Positions 8,310 to 17,694 of a stretch of DNA of 51,936 nt are shown here, piece after piece. A program made the translations under genes and the position numbers. The stretch spans positions 1 through 51,936 of the forward strand of contig NZ_FQZE01000030.1 in NCBI RefSeq assembly GCF_900141875.1, written 5' to 3'. Origin of the DNA: Tangfeifania diversioriginum. Lineage in GTDB: Bacteria > Bacteroidota > Bacteroidia > Bacteroidales > Prolixibacteraceae. The first letter of the stretch is position 1; every line of letters starts with the position of its first letter. The notes under the pieces are model-generated. The model had not been told where the DNA came from. It saw nothing but the letters and a program-made list of their open reading frames with translations, and did no database searches.

Positions 8310-8978
8310 ATGGTTACCAATCAAAAAATTGACCTTGTTATTACCGACGACCACAAACTTTTTCGGAAAGGGCTCAGTTCGTTGTTGTCTGATTTTGAAT
8401 TTATTGGAAATATTTATGAAGCTTCAACTGGTATAGAATTGCTTGAGTTGCTGCAATCTGTTGATTCAAAGCCTGATATAATCTTACTTGATCTGCAGAT
8501 GCCTGAAATGGATGGAATAGCGGCCAACAAAGAATTAAAAAAAGTATTCCCGGATATTAAGGTGATAATTCTTACTATGGAAGATGATGCCCAGTTAATT
8601 TTGCATTTGATTAGGCAGGGAGTGAACGGATATTTAATGAAAGATGCCGACCCGGATGAGCTGGAAACTGCCATTAAAAGCGTAATTGAAAAGGATTTCT
8701 ATTTTTCTGATAATATATCGCAGTTAATTTACAGGAACCTGAATAAAAAGAGAAAAAAGAATTCCGGCTTATTTATTCATAAATTTACTCCCCGCGAAAT
8801 TCAAACGCTTGAATTAATCTGTAGGGAATACACAGCCGCCGAAATTGCAGACGAGTTGAATTTGAGCGTGCGAACCATTGAAGGATACCGAAGTAATTTG
8901 CTTGATAAGTCAGGGGCCAAAAATATTGCAGGACTCGTAGTGTTTGCACTTACAAATGATCTTGTAAATTTTGAATAA
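8310..8978 (+). CDS. NarL/LuxR-family response regulator
   Basis: A 222-residue DNA-binding response regulator, partner of the kinase at 7502. Receiver ~8-125 with phospho-acceptor Asp in PDIILLDLQMPEMDG and the conserved Lys in YLMKDADPDE. C-terminal LuxR HTH ~155-215 (FTPREIQTLELI; AAEIADELNLSVRTIEGYR). Target genes are not evident. A nearby tandem 12-bp repeat (9242-9279), upstream of the convergent 43-codon gene, is a possible binding site. Confidence 0.92.
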   Translation: MVTNQKIDLVITDDHKLFRKGLSSLLSDFEFIGNIYEASTGIELLELLQSVDSKPDIILLDLQMPEMDGIAANKELKKVFPDIKVIILTMEDDAQLILHLIRQGVNGYLMKDADPDELETAIKSVIEKDFYFSDNISQLIYRNLNKKRKKNSGLFIHKFTPREIQTLELICREYTAAEIADELNLSVRTIEGYRSNLLDKSGAKNIAGLVVFALTNDLVNFE

Positions 8979-8981
8979 AAA

Positions 8982-9008
8982 AAAGGGGTCCCGGCCAAGA
9001 ACCCCTTT
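8982..9008 (-). terminator. intrinsic terminator, mainly for the - strand
   Basis: Stem AAAGGGGT (8982-8989) / ACCCCTTT (9001-9008). Read on the - strand it is followed by eight T, a strong terminator for the small gene at 9050-9181. On the + strand the T tract is short, so it may only partly stop the two-component transcript. Confidence 0.75.
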
Positions 9009-9049
9009 ACGGATAATCCGTAAGTAAAATGCTCCTAAGTTATCTTATT

Positions 9050-9181
9050 TCACAAGAGAGAGAGGAAGTTTAACGGATTGAGTGAAAATTTGATAATTTG
9101 GAATGGAGCATAAATGGTGTGCCCAAGTTTACTGTATTTGAGCATTTGGGTAAGGTCTTTATGTAATTCCTGTTTTTTCAT
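9050..9181 (-). CDS. small unrecognised protein, 43 aa
   Basis: An open frame of 43 codons starting MKKQELHKDL and ending NFLSLL. It has two features of a real gene: a purine-rich GAGGTGATAA sequence 8-17 bases before the ATG, and a strong terminator 42 bases after the stop. The N-terminal half is charged; the C-terminal half is hydrophobic (FQIIKFSLNPLNFLSLL), so it may associate with the membrane. I recognise no family. It is convergent with the NarL-type regulator. Confidence 0.4.
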   Translation of the reverse strand: MKKQELHKDLTQMLKYSKLGHTIYAPFQIIKFSLNPLNFLSLL

Positions 9182-9241
9182 ATCCTGTTATCACCTCTTT
9201 TGTCACAGCAAATATCAGGAATGTGATGTTCTTAAAATAGA

Positions 9242-9279
9242 GTACTTCTACGGGAATTTAGATATACGTATTTCTACGG
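9242..9279. repeat. tandem 12-bp repeat, possible operator
   Basis: GTACTTCTACGG (9242-9253) and GTATTTCTACGG (9268-9279) differ at one base and are 26 bp apart, so they lie about 2.5 helical turns apart on the DNA. They lie 60-100 bp upstream of the 43-codon gene and about 260 bp after the NarL-type regulator. Possible response-regulator binding site. Confidence 0.3.
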
Positions 9280-9321
9280 TGTTTTTTTAGGTAGATGTAC
9301 CTGTGAATTTGAAATGTTATG

Positions 9322-9359
9322 AAAAATAAAAAGGCTGTCCAACTTAATGAACAGCCTTT
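9322..9359 (-). terminator. intrinsic terminator of ppdK
   Basis: On the - strand, stem AAAGGCTGT (9359-9351) / ACAGCCTTT (9338-9330) is followed by TTATTTTTC. It now lies about 160 bases after the ppdK stop because a MITE is inserted between them; without the insert the gap would be about 20 bases, the usual distance. Confidence 0.75.
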
Positions 9360-9361
9360 AA

Positions 9362-9499
9362 CCCGGATTATTCACAAATAATCCCTATCTCCGATAGCGA
9401 CTAAGATTCAGTAAAACTTTTTTTTAAAAGTTCAACTTCATCTAAGTCGGGATTAACCTGAACTTTATTCATATTTTTAAAATTTATGAATAGTTCAGG
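9362..9499 (-). mobile_element. MITE copy 1 (138 bp), TTAA target duplication
   Basis: Non-autonomous element nearly identical to the copy at 32848-32984, in opposite orientation; the only difference seen is one extra A in an A run. Read on the - strand it starts CCTGAACTATTCATAAAT and ends with an imperfect inverted copy (CCCGGATTATTCACAAAT on the other strand, 14 of 18 identical). Direct TTAA flanks at 9358-9361 and 9500-9503. It sits in the 3' untranslated region of ppdK. Confidence 0.75.
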
Positions 9500-9520
9500 T
9501 TAAAATAAGCTTATTGAAAA

Positions 9521-12223
9521 TTATTTAATGTTTGCCTGTGCTGCTGCAACGCGTGCAATTGGAACGCGGTAAGGCGAACAACTTACATAATCCATTTTAA
9601 CGCTATCGCAGAACATTACTGAAGACGGTTCTCCGCCATGTTCTCCGCAGATACCGATTTTAAGATCAGGTTTTACTTTACGGCCTTTTTCAACTCCCAT
9701 TTTTACTACCTGTCCAACACCATCCTGGTCGAGTACCTGGAACGGGTCGTTTTTCAGAATTCCTTTTTCAAGATAAACGGGGAGGAATTTTCCTGCGTCG
9801 TCGCGTGAGTAGCCAAAGGTCATCTGGGTAAGGTCGTTGGTCCCGAATGAGAAGAATTCGGCCACTTCGGCCACTTCATCGGCAGTAACCGCAGCACGTG
9901 GGACCTCAATCATTGTACCTACCAGGTAATCAACTTTGGCGCCTTTTTCTTCGAAAACTTTTTGTGCGGTTTCATGGATAATATCAGCCTGGAGTTTCAA
10001 TTCTTTTACAGTACCAATGAGCGGAACCATAATTTCGGGACGGGCATCAACTCCTTTTTGCTTGAGGTTCACTGCTGCCTCAATAATTGCCCGCGCTTGC
10101 ATTTCAGTAATCTCGGGATAAGTGTTTCCGAGACGGCAACCACGGTGCCCAAGCATTGGGTTGAATTCATGTAAATCGTCAACCAACGCTTTTACGGCCT
10201 CCACAGAAATTCCCATTTCCTGGGCCATTTCCTTCTGGTTTGCTTCTTCGTGTGGCACGAATTCATGTAATGGCGGATCGAGCAGGCGGATAGTAACGCC
10301 AAAACCAGCCATTGCTTCAAGGATTCCTTCGAAGTCTTCGCGCTGGTATGGCAATAATTTCTCCAAAGCTTTGCGTCTTTCAGTTTCGTTATTTGCCAGA
10401 ATCATTTCGCGCATGGCTTTAATGCGGTCGCCTTCAAAGAACATGTGTTCTGTGCGGCAGAGGCCAATACCTTCGGCACCAAATTTCCGGGCAACTTTCG
10501 CGTCATTCGGAGAATCAGCGTTGGTACGCACTTTCATGCGGGCAAACTTTTCAGCCAAGTCCATGATTTTAGCAAAATTACCGCTCATCTCAGGATTCTT
10601 GGTATCTACTTTTCCTTCGTAAACTTTTCCGGTTGAGCCGTCGAGCGAAATCCAGTCGCCCTCTTTAAACTCTTTCCCGTCAATAGTCATTACGCGGGTT
10701 TTGTAATTGATTTTTACTGCACCTGCTCCTGACACGCAGCATTTGCCCATGCCCCGTGCAACAACGGCTGCGTGAGATGTCATTCCTCCGCGAGCGGTTA
10801 AAATACCCTCGGCAATATGCATGCCTTCAAGATCTTCGGGCGAAGTTTCAACCCGAACAAGGATAGACACCGGATATTTGGCTGCCTCGTCGGCAAAAAA
10901 TACTACCTGACCTGTTGCGGCGCCTGGCGAGGCGGGCAATCCTTTTGCCACCTCATTTGCTGATTTAAGAGCAGAAGGAACAAAAACAGGGTGCAGCAGC
11001 TCATCCAGTTTGTTGGCATCGATGCGCGAGAGTGCTGTTTTTTCATCAATTTTGCCATCTTCAAGCATGTCAACGGCTATTTTAGCCATTGCAGCGCCGG
11101 TGCGTTTCCCGTTACGGGTTTGCAGTAACCACAATTTACCTTCCTGAATGGTAAATTCCAGATCCTGCATATCGCTGTAGTGATCTTCCAGTTTTTGCTG
11201 GGTCTCATCCAGTTGCTTGTATAATTCCGGCATTGTTTCTTCGAGCGACGGGAATTTGGATGCTCTCTCTTCTTCACTGATTCCCTGGAGTTCAGCCCAT
11301 TTTCTTGAGCCTGAACGTGTAATTTCCTGAGGTGTGCGAATTCCGGCAACCACATCTTCACCCTGGGCGTTAATCAGGTATTCGCCATTAAAAATGTCTT
11401 CGCCTGTTGCGGCATCGCGTGTAAATGCAACGCCAGTAGCCGATGTGTCGCCCATATTTCCAAATACCATGGCCTGTACGTTAACGGCGGTGCCCCATTC
11501 GTCTGGGATTTTTTCCATCCTGCGGTAGTAAATCGCCCGTGGATTATTCCAGCTTCCGAATACGGCTGCAATTGCTCCCCAGAGTTGCTCCCACGGATCG
11601 GTGGGAAAGTCTTTTCCGGTTTCTTTTTTTACGGCTGCTTTAAAGCGTTTAACCAATTCCTGTAAATCTTCAGTAGTGAATTGCGTATCAAGCTCAATGC
11701 CTTTTTCTTCTTTTAATTGTTCAATAATCTCTTCAAAAGGATCGTTCTCCTCTTTGCTGGCGGGTTTCATTTCCATTACCACATCGCCGTACATTTGAAT
11801 GAAACGACGGTAAGAGTCCCATGCGAAACGGGCATTGCCCGATTTTTTGGTAATGCCTTCAACAGCATCGGCATTCATCCCCAGGTTCAGGACTGTGTCC
11901 ATCATTCCGGGCATTGATGCGCGGGCACCCGAACGAACTGACATCAGGCACGGATTATCCTTGTCTCCAAACTTTGTGTTGGTCAGTTTTTCAACCTGGG
12001 CAACCGCAGCCTCTACTTCAGGTTTAATTACTTCAAAGGTTTTTTCCTGCCCTTGTTCGTTATACATTGTGCAAACTTCGGTAGTAATTGTAAACCCCGG
12101 TGGAACAGGCACACCTATTAAATTCATTTCCGCAAGGTTTGCCCCCTTGCCACCCAGCAGGTTTTTCATATCAGCTTTACCTTCGGCCTTGCCTGCACCA
12201 AAAGTATATACATGTTTTGCCAT
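9521..12223 (-). CDS. ppdK: pyruvate, phosphate dikinase
   Basis: Interconverts pyruvate + ATP + Pi and PEP + AMP + PPi in the cytoplasm; in anaerobes it can run glycolytically using PPi. The 900 residues match the full-length bacterial enzyme. ATP-grasp nucleotide-binding domain at the N-terminus (LLGGKGANLAEM; SVRSGARASMPGMMDTVLNL). Phosphohistidine swivel domain with catalytic His in GGMTSHAAVVARGMGKCCVSG-type sequence near residue 480. C-terminal PEP/pyruvate TIM barrel (GLCRTEHMFF; FGTNDLTQMTFG; GICGEHGGEPSS with the catalytic Cys). A single gene; its terminator at 9322-9359 is displaced by a MITE. Its PPi use links it functionally to the pyrophosphatase at 25917. Confidence 0.97.
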   Translation of the reverse strand: MAKHVYTFGAGKAEGKADMKNLLGGKGANLAEMNLIGVPVPPGFTITTEVCTMYNEQGQEKTFEVIKPEVEAAVAQVEKLTNTKFGDKDNPCLMSVRSGARASMPGMMDTVLNLGMNADAVEGITKKSGNARFAWDSYRRFIQMYGDVVMEMKPASKEENDPFEEIIEQLKEEKGIELDTQFTTEDLQELVKRFKAAVKKETGKDFPTDPWEQLWGAIAAVFGSWNNPRAIYYRRMEKIPDEWGTAVNVQAMVFGNMGDTSATGVAFTRDAATGEDIFNGEYLINAQGEDVVAGIRTPQEITRSGSRKWAELQGISEEERASKFPSLEETMPELYKQLDETQQKLEDHYSDMQDLEFTIQEGKLWLLQTRNGKRTGAAMAKIAVDMLEDGKIDEKTALSRIDANKLDELLHPVFVPSALKSANEVAKGLPASPGAATGQVVFFADEAAKYPVSILVRVETSPEDLEGMHIAEGILTARGGMTSHAAVVARGMGKCCVSGAGAVKINYKTRVMTIDGKEFKEGDWISLDGSTGKVYEGKVDTKNPEMSGNFAKIMDLAEKFARMKVRTNADSPNDAKVARKFGAEGIGLCRTEHMFFEGDRIKAMREMILANNETERRKALEKLLPYQREDFEGILEAMAGFGVTIRLLDPPLHEFVPHEEANQKEMAQEMGISVEAVKALVDDLHEFNPMLGHRGCRLGNTYPEITEMQARAIIEAAVNLKQKGVDARPEIMVPLIGTVKELKLQADIIHETAQKVFEEKGAKVDYLVGTMIEVPRAAVTADEVAEVAEFFSFGTNDLTQMTFGYSRDDAGKFLPVYLEKGILKNDPFQVLDQDGVGQVVKMGVEKGRKVKPDLKIGICGEHGGEPSSVMFCDSVKMDYVSCSPYRVPIARVAAAQANIK

Positions 12224-12585
12224 AAGAAATTATTTTTATTTGTTACTGAATAAATCTCATAAATATTTTGGGACGCTAATGTAACTTAAATTTTTTATAA
12301 TTGAAACAGCCCAGAACTATTCCATAACAGGCTCTGTCCCATATTTAACAGAAATACAAGGGGAAACAGATTGGTATATTAAAAAATTGTAAACAATCTT
12401 TCAGTGAAATTTAAAACTTTTTGGTATTTTATTCGGAAAATTCATGATGAACTTTCGTTTTGAAAGCAGGCATCCATTTGGGGTTATTTTGTTGCTTTAA
12501 AGGTGGGCGAAGCTATTTATCATTTTGAAAATGAAGTATTAACATTCTTTAACTTTGGTTTCAAAGTGTTAACTTAATTCTGTCG

Positions 12586-12684
12586 TATTTTTGTAATAGT
12601 GTTTGAGGTTAACGTGTTTTTTCATAGAGAATAGATTTGGTTAGGTTAGAAAAACAGGAGTGATGATCCGCTCCTGTTTTTTTT
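12586..12684 (+). ncRNA. possible short transcript or clpB leader with attenuator
   Basis: A -7 box TATTTTTG (12586-12593) without a clear -33 element is followed about 60 bases later by a terminator hairpin. Nothing in between looks coding. It may be a small RNA, or a leader whose terminator controls clpB 137 bp downstream. Confidence 0.25.
12651..12684 (+). terminator. intrinsic terminator
   Basis: Stem AAACAGGAG (12652-12660) / CTCCTGTTT (12671-12679) followed by a run of eight T. It lies upstream of clpB, not after a visible gene. Confidence 0.75.
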
Positions 12685-12821
12685 GGGGGCTTACTGCCAA
12701 AAATGCACCTCCGACAGTCATTTTATGCAAATATTTCATCGGTTTTCTGTTTGTGTGCGACATTCTGTCTTTCAGTTGTTTATGGATTGTTATTTGTAAT
12801 TGACAGGAAAAATCAACGATT

Positions 12822-15410
12822 ATGAATTTGAATAATTTTACGATAAAAGCACAGGAAGCCATTCAGCATGGTTTTCAGATTGCACAAGGGAATAACCAGC
12901 AGGCAACTGAAACGGGTCATATTTTGAAAGGACTCACACATTCAGCTGAAAATGTGGTGGAGTTTCTGTTAAAAAAATTAGGCGTAAATACTACCATTTT
13001 CCAGCAGGCATTGGATAAAATCATCGAATCGTATCCCCGTGTTACAGGAGGCGATCAGTACCTCTCTTCAACTGCTAACCGCGTTTTGCAAAAATCGCTG
13101 GCACTGGCCCAGGAGATGGGCGATCAATACGTTTCGGTTGAACATATTTTGCTGGCGCTGCTCGATGGCAACGATTCAGTTAGCCGGTTGATGAAAGATA
13201 ACGGCATTTCAAAAAAAGATTTGCAAAAAGCCATTGAAGAGCTTCGCAAAGGTTCAAAAGTTGACAGCCAGACGGCAGAAGACAAGTTCAACTCGTTGAA
13301 CCGATTTGCAATGAACCTTAACGAACGCGCCCGTACGGGTAAACTCGACCCGGTTATCGGCCGTGATGAGGAAATTCGCCGCATTTTGCAAATTCTCTCC
13401 CGGCGTACTAAAAACAATCCTATTTTAATTGGAGAACCCGGAACAGGAAAAACTGCAATTGCCGAAGGGCTGGCCCACCGTATTGTGCGGGGCGATGTGC
13501 CGGAAAACCTGAAGACAAAACAAATTTTTTCGCTCGACATGGGCGCACTGGTTGCCGGTGCAAAATACAAGGGCGAATTTGAAGAACGCCTTAAGGCAGT
13601 GGTTCACGAAGTGGTGAATTCCAACGAAGAGGTTATTCTTTTTATTGACGAGATCCACACGTTGGTGGGAGCCGGAAAAAGTGAAGGGGCAATGGATGCG
13701 GCCAATATCCTGAAACCTGCGCTTGCCAGGGGCGAATTGCGCGCAATTGGTGCAACCACTTTTAACGAGTATCAAAAATATTTTGAAAAAGACAAAGCAC
13801 TAGAGCGCCGTTTTCAGGTTGTTCATGTGAACGAACCGGATACCCTCAGCGCCATATCGATTTTGCGCGGTATTAAAGAACGTTACGAAAGCCATCACAA
13901 AGTGCGGATAAAAGATGATGCAATTATTTCGGCCGTTGAACTTTCGCAGCGGTATATTTCCGACAGGTTTTTGCCCGATAAAGCCATCGACCTAATGGAC
14001 GAGGCAGCTGCAAAATTGCGTCTCGAAATGGACTCGGTGCCTGAAGAACTCGATGAAATTGAACGCCGCGTAAAACAGCTGGAAATTGAGAGGGAAGCTA
14101 TTAAACGTGAAAAAGACGATAAAAAGCTGGCGCAGTTAAGCGAAGAAATCTCAAATCTGAAAGAAGAACAATCGCGGTTAAGGGCAAAATGGGAAAGTGA
14201 AAAGTCGGTCATTAACGCCATTCAGAAAAAGAAATCGGAGATTGAAGATTACCGTTTTGAAGCTGATGATGCCGAGCGGCAGGGACTTTATGAACGAGTG
14301 GCCGAGTTGCGATATGGAAAAATAAAGGAAGCAGAGAATGATATTGAAAAACTGCATAAAGAGCTGCAGAAAATGAAAGAGGGCGAAAGCCTGATTAAGG
14401 AAGAAGTGGACGCTGAAGATATTGCAGAAGTTGTGGCTCGCTGGACAGGCATTCCGGTGGCCAAAATGTTGCAGAGCGAGCGCGAAAAACTGTTGCACAT
14501 GGAAGAAGAACTGCACAAACGTGTGGTTGGCCAGGATGAAGCCATTGCTGCAGTTTCTGATGCTGTCCGCCGCAGCCGTGCCGGCCTGCAGGATGAAAAA
14601 CGCCCCATTGGTTCGTTCATTTTCCTGGGCTCAACAGGAGTAGGAAAAACAGAACTGGCCAAAGCGCTGGCCGAATACTTGTTTGACGATGATAATATGA
14701 TTACACGCATCGATATGTCGGAATACCAGGAGAAATTTTCTGTTACCCGGCTAATTGGAAGCCCTCCCGGGTATGTGGGCTACGATGAAGGGGGACAACT
14801 TTCGGAAGCAGTGCGACACAAACCTTATTCAGTGGTGCTTTTCGACGAGATTGAAAAAGCACACCCCGATGTTTTTAACGTACTTTTGCAGGTGCTCGAC
14901 GATGGAAGGCTGACCGACAACAAAGGACGAACCGTTAATTTTAAAAACACAATAATTATAATGACCTCCAACCTCGGTTCGCACATTATTCAGGAAAGCA
15001 TGGAAAACCTGTCGGACAAAAACCAGGAGGAAGTGCTTGAAAAAACACGCCTGAAACTGCTCGATTTACTGCGCAAGTCAATCAGGCCCGAATTTCTGAA
15101 CCGCATTGATGATACCATAGTTTTTACACCATTGTCCAGGAATGACATAAAAGAAATTGTCCGGTTACAGTTTAACCAGGTAATAAAACGGTTATCGGGT
15201 ACTGATATTAAAATTTCAATTTCTGAAAATGCCGTTGATTGGATGGCACAGGCTGGGTACGATCCGCATTTCGGGGCACGTCCTGTAAAACGGATTCTCC
15301 AAAGAAATGTACTGAATGAATTGTCGCGAAGAATACTTGCCGGACAGGTTGATAAAACAAAACCCATTGAGATTGATGAAAAGGAGGGCAACCTGGTATT
15401 TAAAAATTAG
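12822..15410 (+). CDS. clpB: ATP-dependent disaggregase ClpB
   Basis: A hexameric AAA+ chaperone that, with DnaK, pulls proteins out of aggregates after heat stress. 862 residues, the normal length. Clp N-terminal repeats ~1-145. NBD1 with Walker A GEPGTGKT (~203) and Walker [15 protein letters not shown]. The coiled-coil middle domain (~405-530, rich in Glu, Lys and Arg) separates ClpB from ClpA. NBD2 with Walker A GSTGVGKT (~603) and the sensor region. No IGF/IGL ClpP-binding loop was noticed, consistent with ClpB. ATG 12822 gives the standard [14 protein letters not shown] start. Confidence 0.96.
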   Translation: MNLNNFTIKAQEAIQHGFQIAQGNNQQATETGHILKGLTHSAENVVEFLLKKLGVNTTIFQQALDKIIESYPRVTGGDQYLSSTANRVLQKSLALAQEMGDQYVSVEHILLALLDGNDSVSRLMKDNGISKKDLQKAIEELRKGSKVDSQTAEDKFNSLNRFAMNLNERARTGKLDPVIGRDEEIRRILQILSRRTKNNPILIGEPGTGKTAIAEGLAHRIVRGDVPENLKTKQIFSLDMGALVAGAKYKGEFEERLKAVVHEVVNSNEEVILFIDEIHTLVGAGKSEGAMDAANILKPALARGELRAIGATTFNEYQKYFEKDKALERRFQVVHVNEPDTLSAISILRGIKERYESHHKVRIKDDAIISAVELSQRYISDRFLPDKAIDLMDEAAAKLRLEMDSVPEELDEIERRVKQLEIEREAIKREKDDKKLAQLSEEISNLKEEQSRLRAKWESEKSVINAIQKKKSEIEDYRFEADDAERQGLYERVAELRYGKIKEAENDIEKLHKELQKMKEGESLIKEEVDAEDIAEVVARWTGIPVAKMLQSEREKLLHMEEELHKRVVGQDEAIAAVSDAVRRSRAGLQDEKRPIGSFIFLGSTGVGKTELAKALAEYLFDDDNMITRIDMSEYQEKFSVTRLIGSPPGYVGYDEGGQLSEAVRHKPYSVVLFDEIEKAHPDVFNVLLQVLDDGRLTDNKGRTVNFKNTIIIMTSNLGSHIIQESMENLSDKNQEEVLEKTRLKLLDLLRKSIRPEFLNRIDDTIVFTPLSRNDIKEIVRLQFNQVIKRLSGTDIKISISENAVDWMAQAGYDPHFGARPVKRILQRNVLNELSRRILAGQVDKTKPIEIDEKEGNLVFKN

Positions 15411-15422
15411 GTGCAATAAAAG

Positions 15423-15450
15423 GTGCCCTGGCTCTGTAAAGTCAGGGCAT
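15423..15450 (-). terminator. intrinsic terminator between convergent clpB and hpt gene
   Basis: Stem TGCCCTG (15424-15430) / CAGGGCA (15443-15449). On the - strand it is followed by CCTTTTATT, ending the hpt transcript; it may also stop clpB, with a poorer T tract. Confidence 0.65.
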
Positions 15451-15465
15451 CTTATAGTAACTTTT

Positions 15466-15819
15466 TTACAAGTCGTTTAAATAAGATGCTAATTCCTTTG
15501 TGGCTCCGTTTAATTCTTCTTCAACCTGGGAAAGCAATCCGGGAATGGGATCAATCTGATTGTTTTCAGCAAGAAGCTGAATTCTTTTTAGGGTTTTGCC
15601 GGTTTCTTCCATGCTGAAAATTAAAGCCGACGACTTGGCCGTGTGTGCCTCTTTAGCCAGGTCGTTTTTTTCCTCTTCAGAAAGAAACTGATGCATATTT
15701 GCAATAAACTCGGGAACCTGTTTCAGAAAAATCTGAATAAGTTCTTTTTTAAAATCTTTGTCACCTCCCGAAATTTCTTCAATGTAACCAAGATTAATGT
15801 ACTTGAAATTTTCGCTCAT
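15466..15819 (-). CDS. stand-alone Hpt phosphotransfer protein
   Basis: A 117-residue histidine phosphotransfer protein of a multistep phosphorelay. It is all helical, with the phospho-accepting His at about residue 59 in KEAHTAKSSALIF, matching the Hpt consensus H-x-x-K-x-x-a. It carries no kinase or receiver domain, so it must shuttle phosphate between proteins encoded elsewhere; the hybrid kinase at 43118-44752 is one candidate donor. Convergent with clpB. Confidence 0.85.
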   Translation of the reverse strand: MSENFKYINLGYIEEISGGDKDFKKELIQIFLKQVPEFIANMHQFLSEEEKNDLAKEAHTAKSSALIFSMEETGKTLKRIQLLAENNQIDPIPGLLSQVEEELNGATKELASYLNDL

Positions 15820-15919
15820 CTTCTATATTCAAATATGGGGGCGCAAGTTAGTGAAATTATCTAAATTAATAATTCCATAAACGCTGATAAAATTCATGTA
15901 AAAGCTATTAGCGAATCCA

Positions 15920-15927
15920 TAATTTTG
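15920..15927 (+). promoter_or_regulatory. probable gcvT promoter -7 box
   Basis: TAATTTTG matches TAnnTTTG exactly and lies 77 bp before the gcvT ATG. No clear TTTG at -33. Confidence 0.4.
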
Positions 15928-16003
15928 CATTTAATTTGAAGGTGAAACCAAATAAATTACTTCCTCCGGGGCTGAATTTATCCCTGTTCAGGAAACAAAA
16001 AAA

Positions 16004-17092
16004 ATGAATATGAAACTTACTGCACTTAACGAAATACACAAAAGAGAAGGCGCTAAAATGGTTGAATTTGCCGGGTACGAAATGCCGGTTGAATACAGTG
16101 GAATTAAGGACGAGCACCTCGCTGTGCGAAATTCAGCAGGCGTTTTCGATGTTTCGCACATGGGCGAATTTTGGATTAAAGGACCCCATGCACTCGATTT
16201 GGTGAAAAAAATATCGTCGAACGATCCCACAGTTTTAAAGCCGGGGCAGGCACAATATTCATGTATGCCAAACGGGAAAGGAGGAATTGTTGACGACTTT
16301 CTGATTTATTGTTTTAGCCCCGAAAAATTTATGCTGGTTGTAAATGCCTCAAATATTGAAAAAGACTGGAACTGGATTGAAAGCCAGAATGAATTTGGTG
16401 CAGAAATGGAGAACAGCTCGGATGAAATCAGTTTGCTTGCAGTACAGGGGCCAAAAGCAACCGAAATTTTGCAGAAACTCACCACGGTGAAATTATCCGA
16501 TATCCGATTTTATACTTTTGAAACCGGTAGCATTGCAGCGGTTGATGACGTAATAATTTCGGCTACCGGATACACAGGAGCAGGTGGCTTTGAATTGTAC
16601 TTTGAAAACAAACACGCCGAAAAGGTTTGGAATGCAATTTTTGAAGCAGGTAAAGAATTTGATATTAAACCTGCCGGTCTGGGAGCCCGCGATACACTGC
16701 GGCTCGAAATGGGATTTTGCCTTTACGGAAATGATATTGACGACAAAACTTCACCAATTGAAGCAGGATTGGGGTGGATAACCAAATTTAACAACGGGCG
16801 TCAGTTTGTTGATCGCGACTTTTTAATGATGCAAAAAAAAGAAGGAATAACCAGAAGGCTTCGTGGTTTTGTATTGAAGGAACGCGGTATCCCGCGCAAA
16901 GGATATCAAATTGTTAATTCGGAAGGAAACCAAATTGGTGAGGTAACTTCGGGGAGCATTTCGCCAGTTTTGAACAAGGGGATTGGCCTTGGTTATGTAG
17001 CCAAAGAGTACAGTGCTTTTGCATCACCTGTCTGGATAAAAGTGAGAAACAAGAATATCCCGGCTGAAATTGTGAAGCTCCCGTTTATTTAG
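16004..17092 (+). CDS. gcvT: aminomethyltransferase, glycine cleavage T protein
   Basis: Transfers the methylene group from aminomethyl-lipoyl GcvH to tetrahydrofolate and releases ammonia. 362 residues, as usual. The start [20 protein letters not shown], the motif [11 protein letters not shown], the folate-binding Asp region [20 protein letters not shown] and the C-terminal GCV_T barrel ([20 protein letters not shown]) are all present. Start ATG 16004, or 16010 two codons later. gcvH and gcvP are not adjacent. Downstream is a terminator and then an IS110 element. Confidence 0.96.
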   Translation: MNMKLTALNEIHKREGAKMVEFAGYEMPVEYSGIKDEHLAVRNSAGVFDVSHMGEFWIKGPHALDLVKKISSNDPTVLKPGQAQYSCMPNGKGGIVDDFLIYCFSPEKFMLVVNASNIEKDWNWIESQNEFGAEMENSSDEISLLAVQGPKATEILQKLTTVKLSDIRFYTFETGSIAAVDDVIISATGYTGAGGFELYFENKHAEKVWNAIFEAGKEFDIKPAGLGARDTLRLEMGFCLYGNDIDDKTSPIEAGLGWITKFNNGRQFVDRDFLMMQKKEGITRRLRGFVLKERGIPRKGYQIVNSEGNQIGEVTSGSISPVLNKGIGLGYVAKEYSAFASPVWIKVRNKNIPAEIVKLPFI

Positions 17093-17694
17093 GCGAGTAT
17101 ATATTCATAAATAAAAAGCTGCTTTGCTGACTGCGGAGCAGCTTTTTCATTTTAAACACTATTGGGTGAGCAGCTATTTATTCGACCGTTAAATAATAGC
17201 TCCATTTTTAAATTCTTTCCTGAAAAGTGGCTTTCTTTTTCAGAATCGAATAAATTTGTATGGCTTTACATGAGGGACATCAAAAAACGTTAAAACAGCA
17301 AAATGATTTTTATCAGCTTGCAGGCTTTCTTTACAATGTTTTATAACTCAATTTTAAAGCCGTTATATTGATTTTTCTCATCTGCAAAACATAAATGAAT
17401 AACGACCTTTGAAAAGGTGTTTTGCAAAAAAATAATTTTATTTATTCACCTTTAATAGTTGTTTGAAATTAAATGCGTTAAGGTACAGGTGGTTAGCAAT
17501 CAAAAAAAATCACAGCTTTTGATAATGTGTTCCTGACGCGTTAAAACCTTAAAATTTTAATGAAATGAAACCTACATGACAATTTTTAGACACCCACGAG
17601 AATGAAAATTGGGTGCGCTGCGGGCGACACCATTTTTATTGAGTATTCGTAACTTAGTTCTGGCATAAGCCACATAACTAAAACGGCGATAAAG
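17093..17694. other. 602-bp intergenic region, gcvT to IS110 transposase
   Basis: Holds the gcvT terminator (17114-17147), a TAAATTTG box (17251-17258) with no gene behind it, and, in its last ~115 bp, the left non-coding end of the IS110 element. The middle part is AT-rich and I see no gene in it. Confidence 0.5.
17114..17147 (+). terminator. intrinsic terminator of gcvT
   Basis: Stem AAAAAGCTGCT / AGCAGCTTTTT, 11 bp, with the 3' arm ending in a T run; 20 bases after the gcvT stop. Confidence 0.8.

Larger units (their letters stand above)
12224..12821. other. 598-bp intergenic region between divergent ppdK and clpB
   Basis: Must contain both promoters. A good -7 box TATTTTTG (12586-12593) and an intrinsic terminator (12651-12684) define a possible short transcript or a clpB leader. 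I found no convincing ORF, tRNA or known RNA family in the rest. Confidence 0.5.

Noticed and set aside
17088-17115. TTAG followed by TATTCATAAAT, similar to the MITE left end
   Set aside because: The first eight bases of the terminal repeat do not match and no right end follows; likely chance in AT-rich DNA after gcvT.
17260-17346. 28-codon ORF after a TAAATTTG box between gcvT and the IS110 element
   Set aside because: The ATG is two bases after the -7 box, which leaves no room for a leader; no other coding signs.
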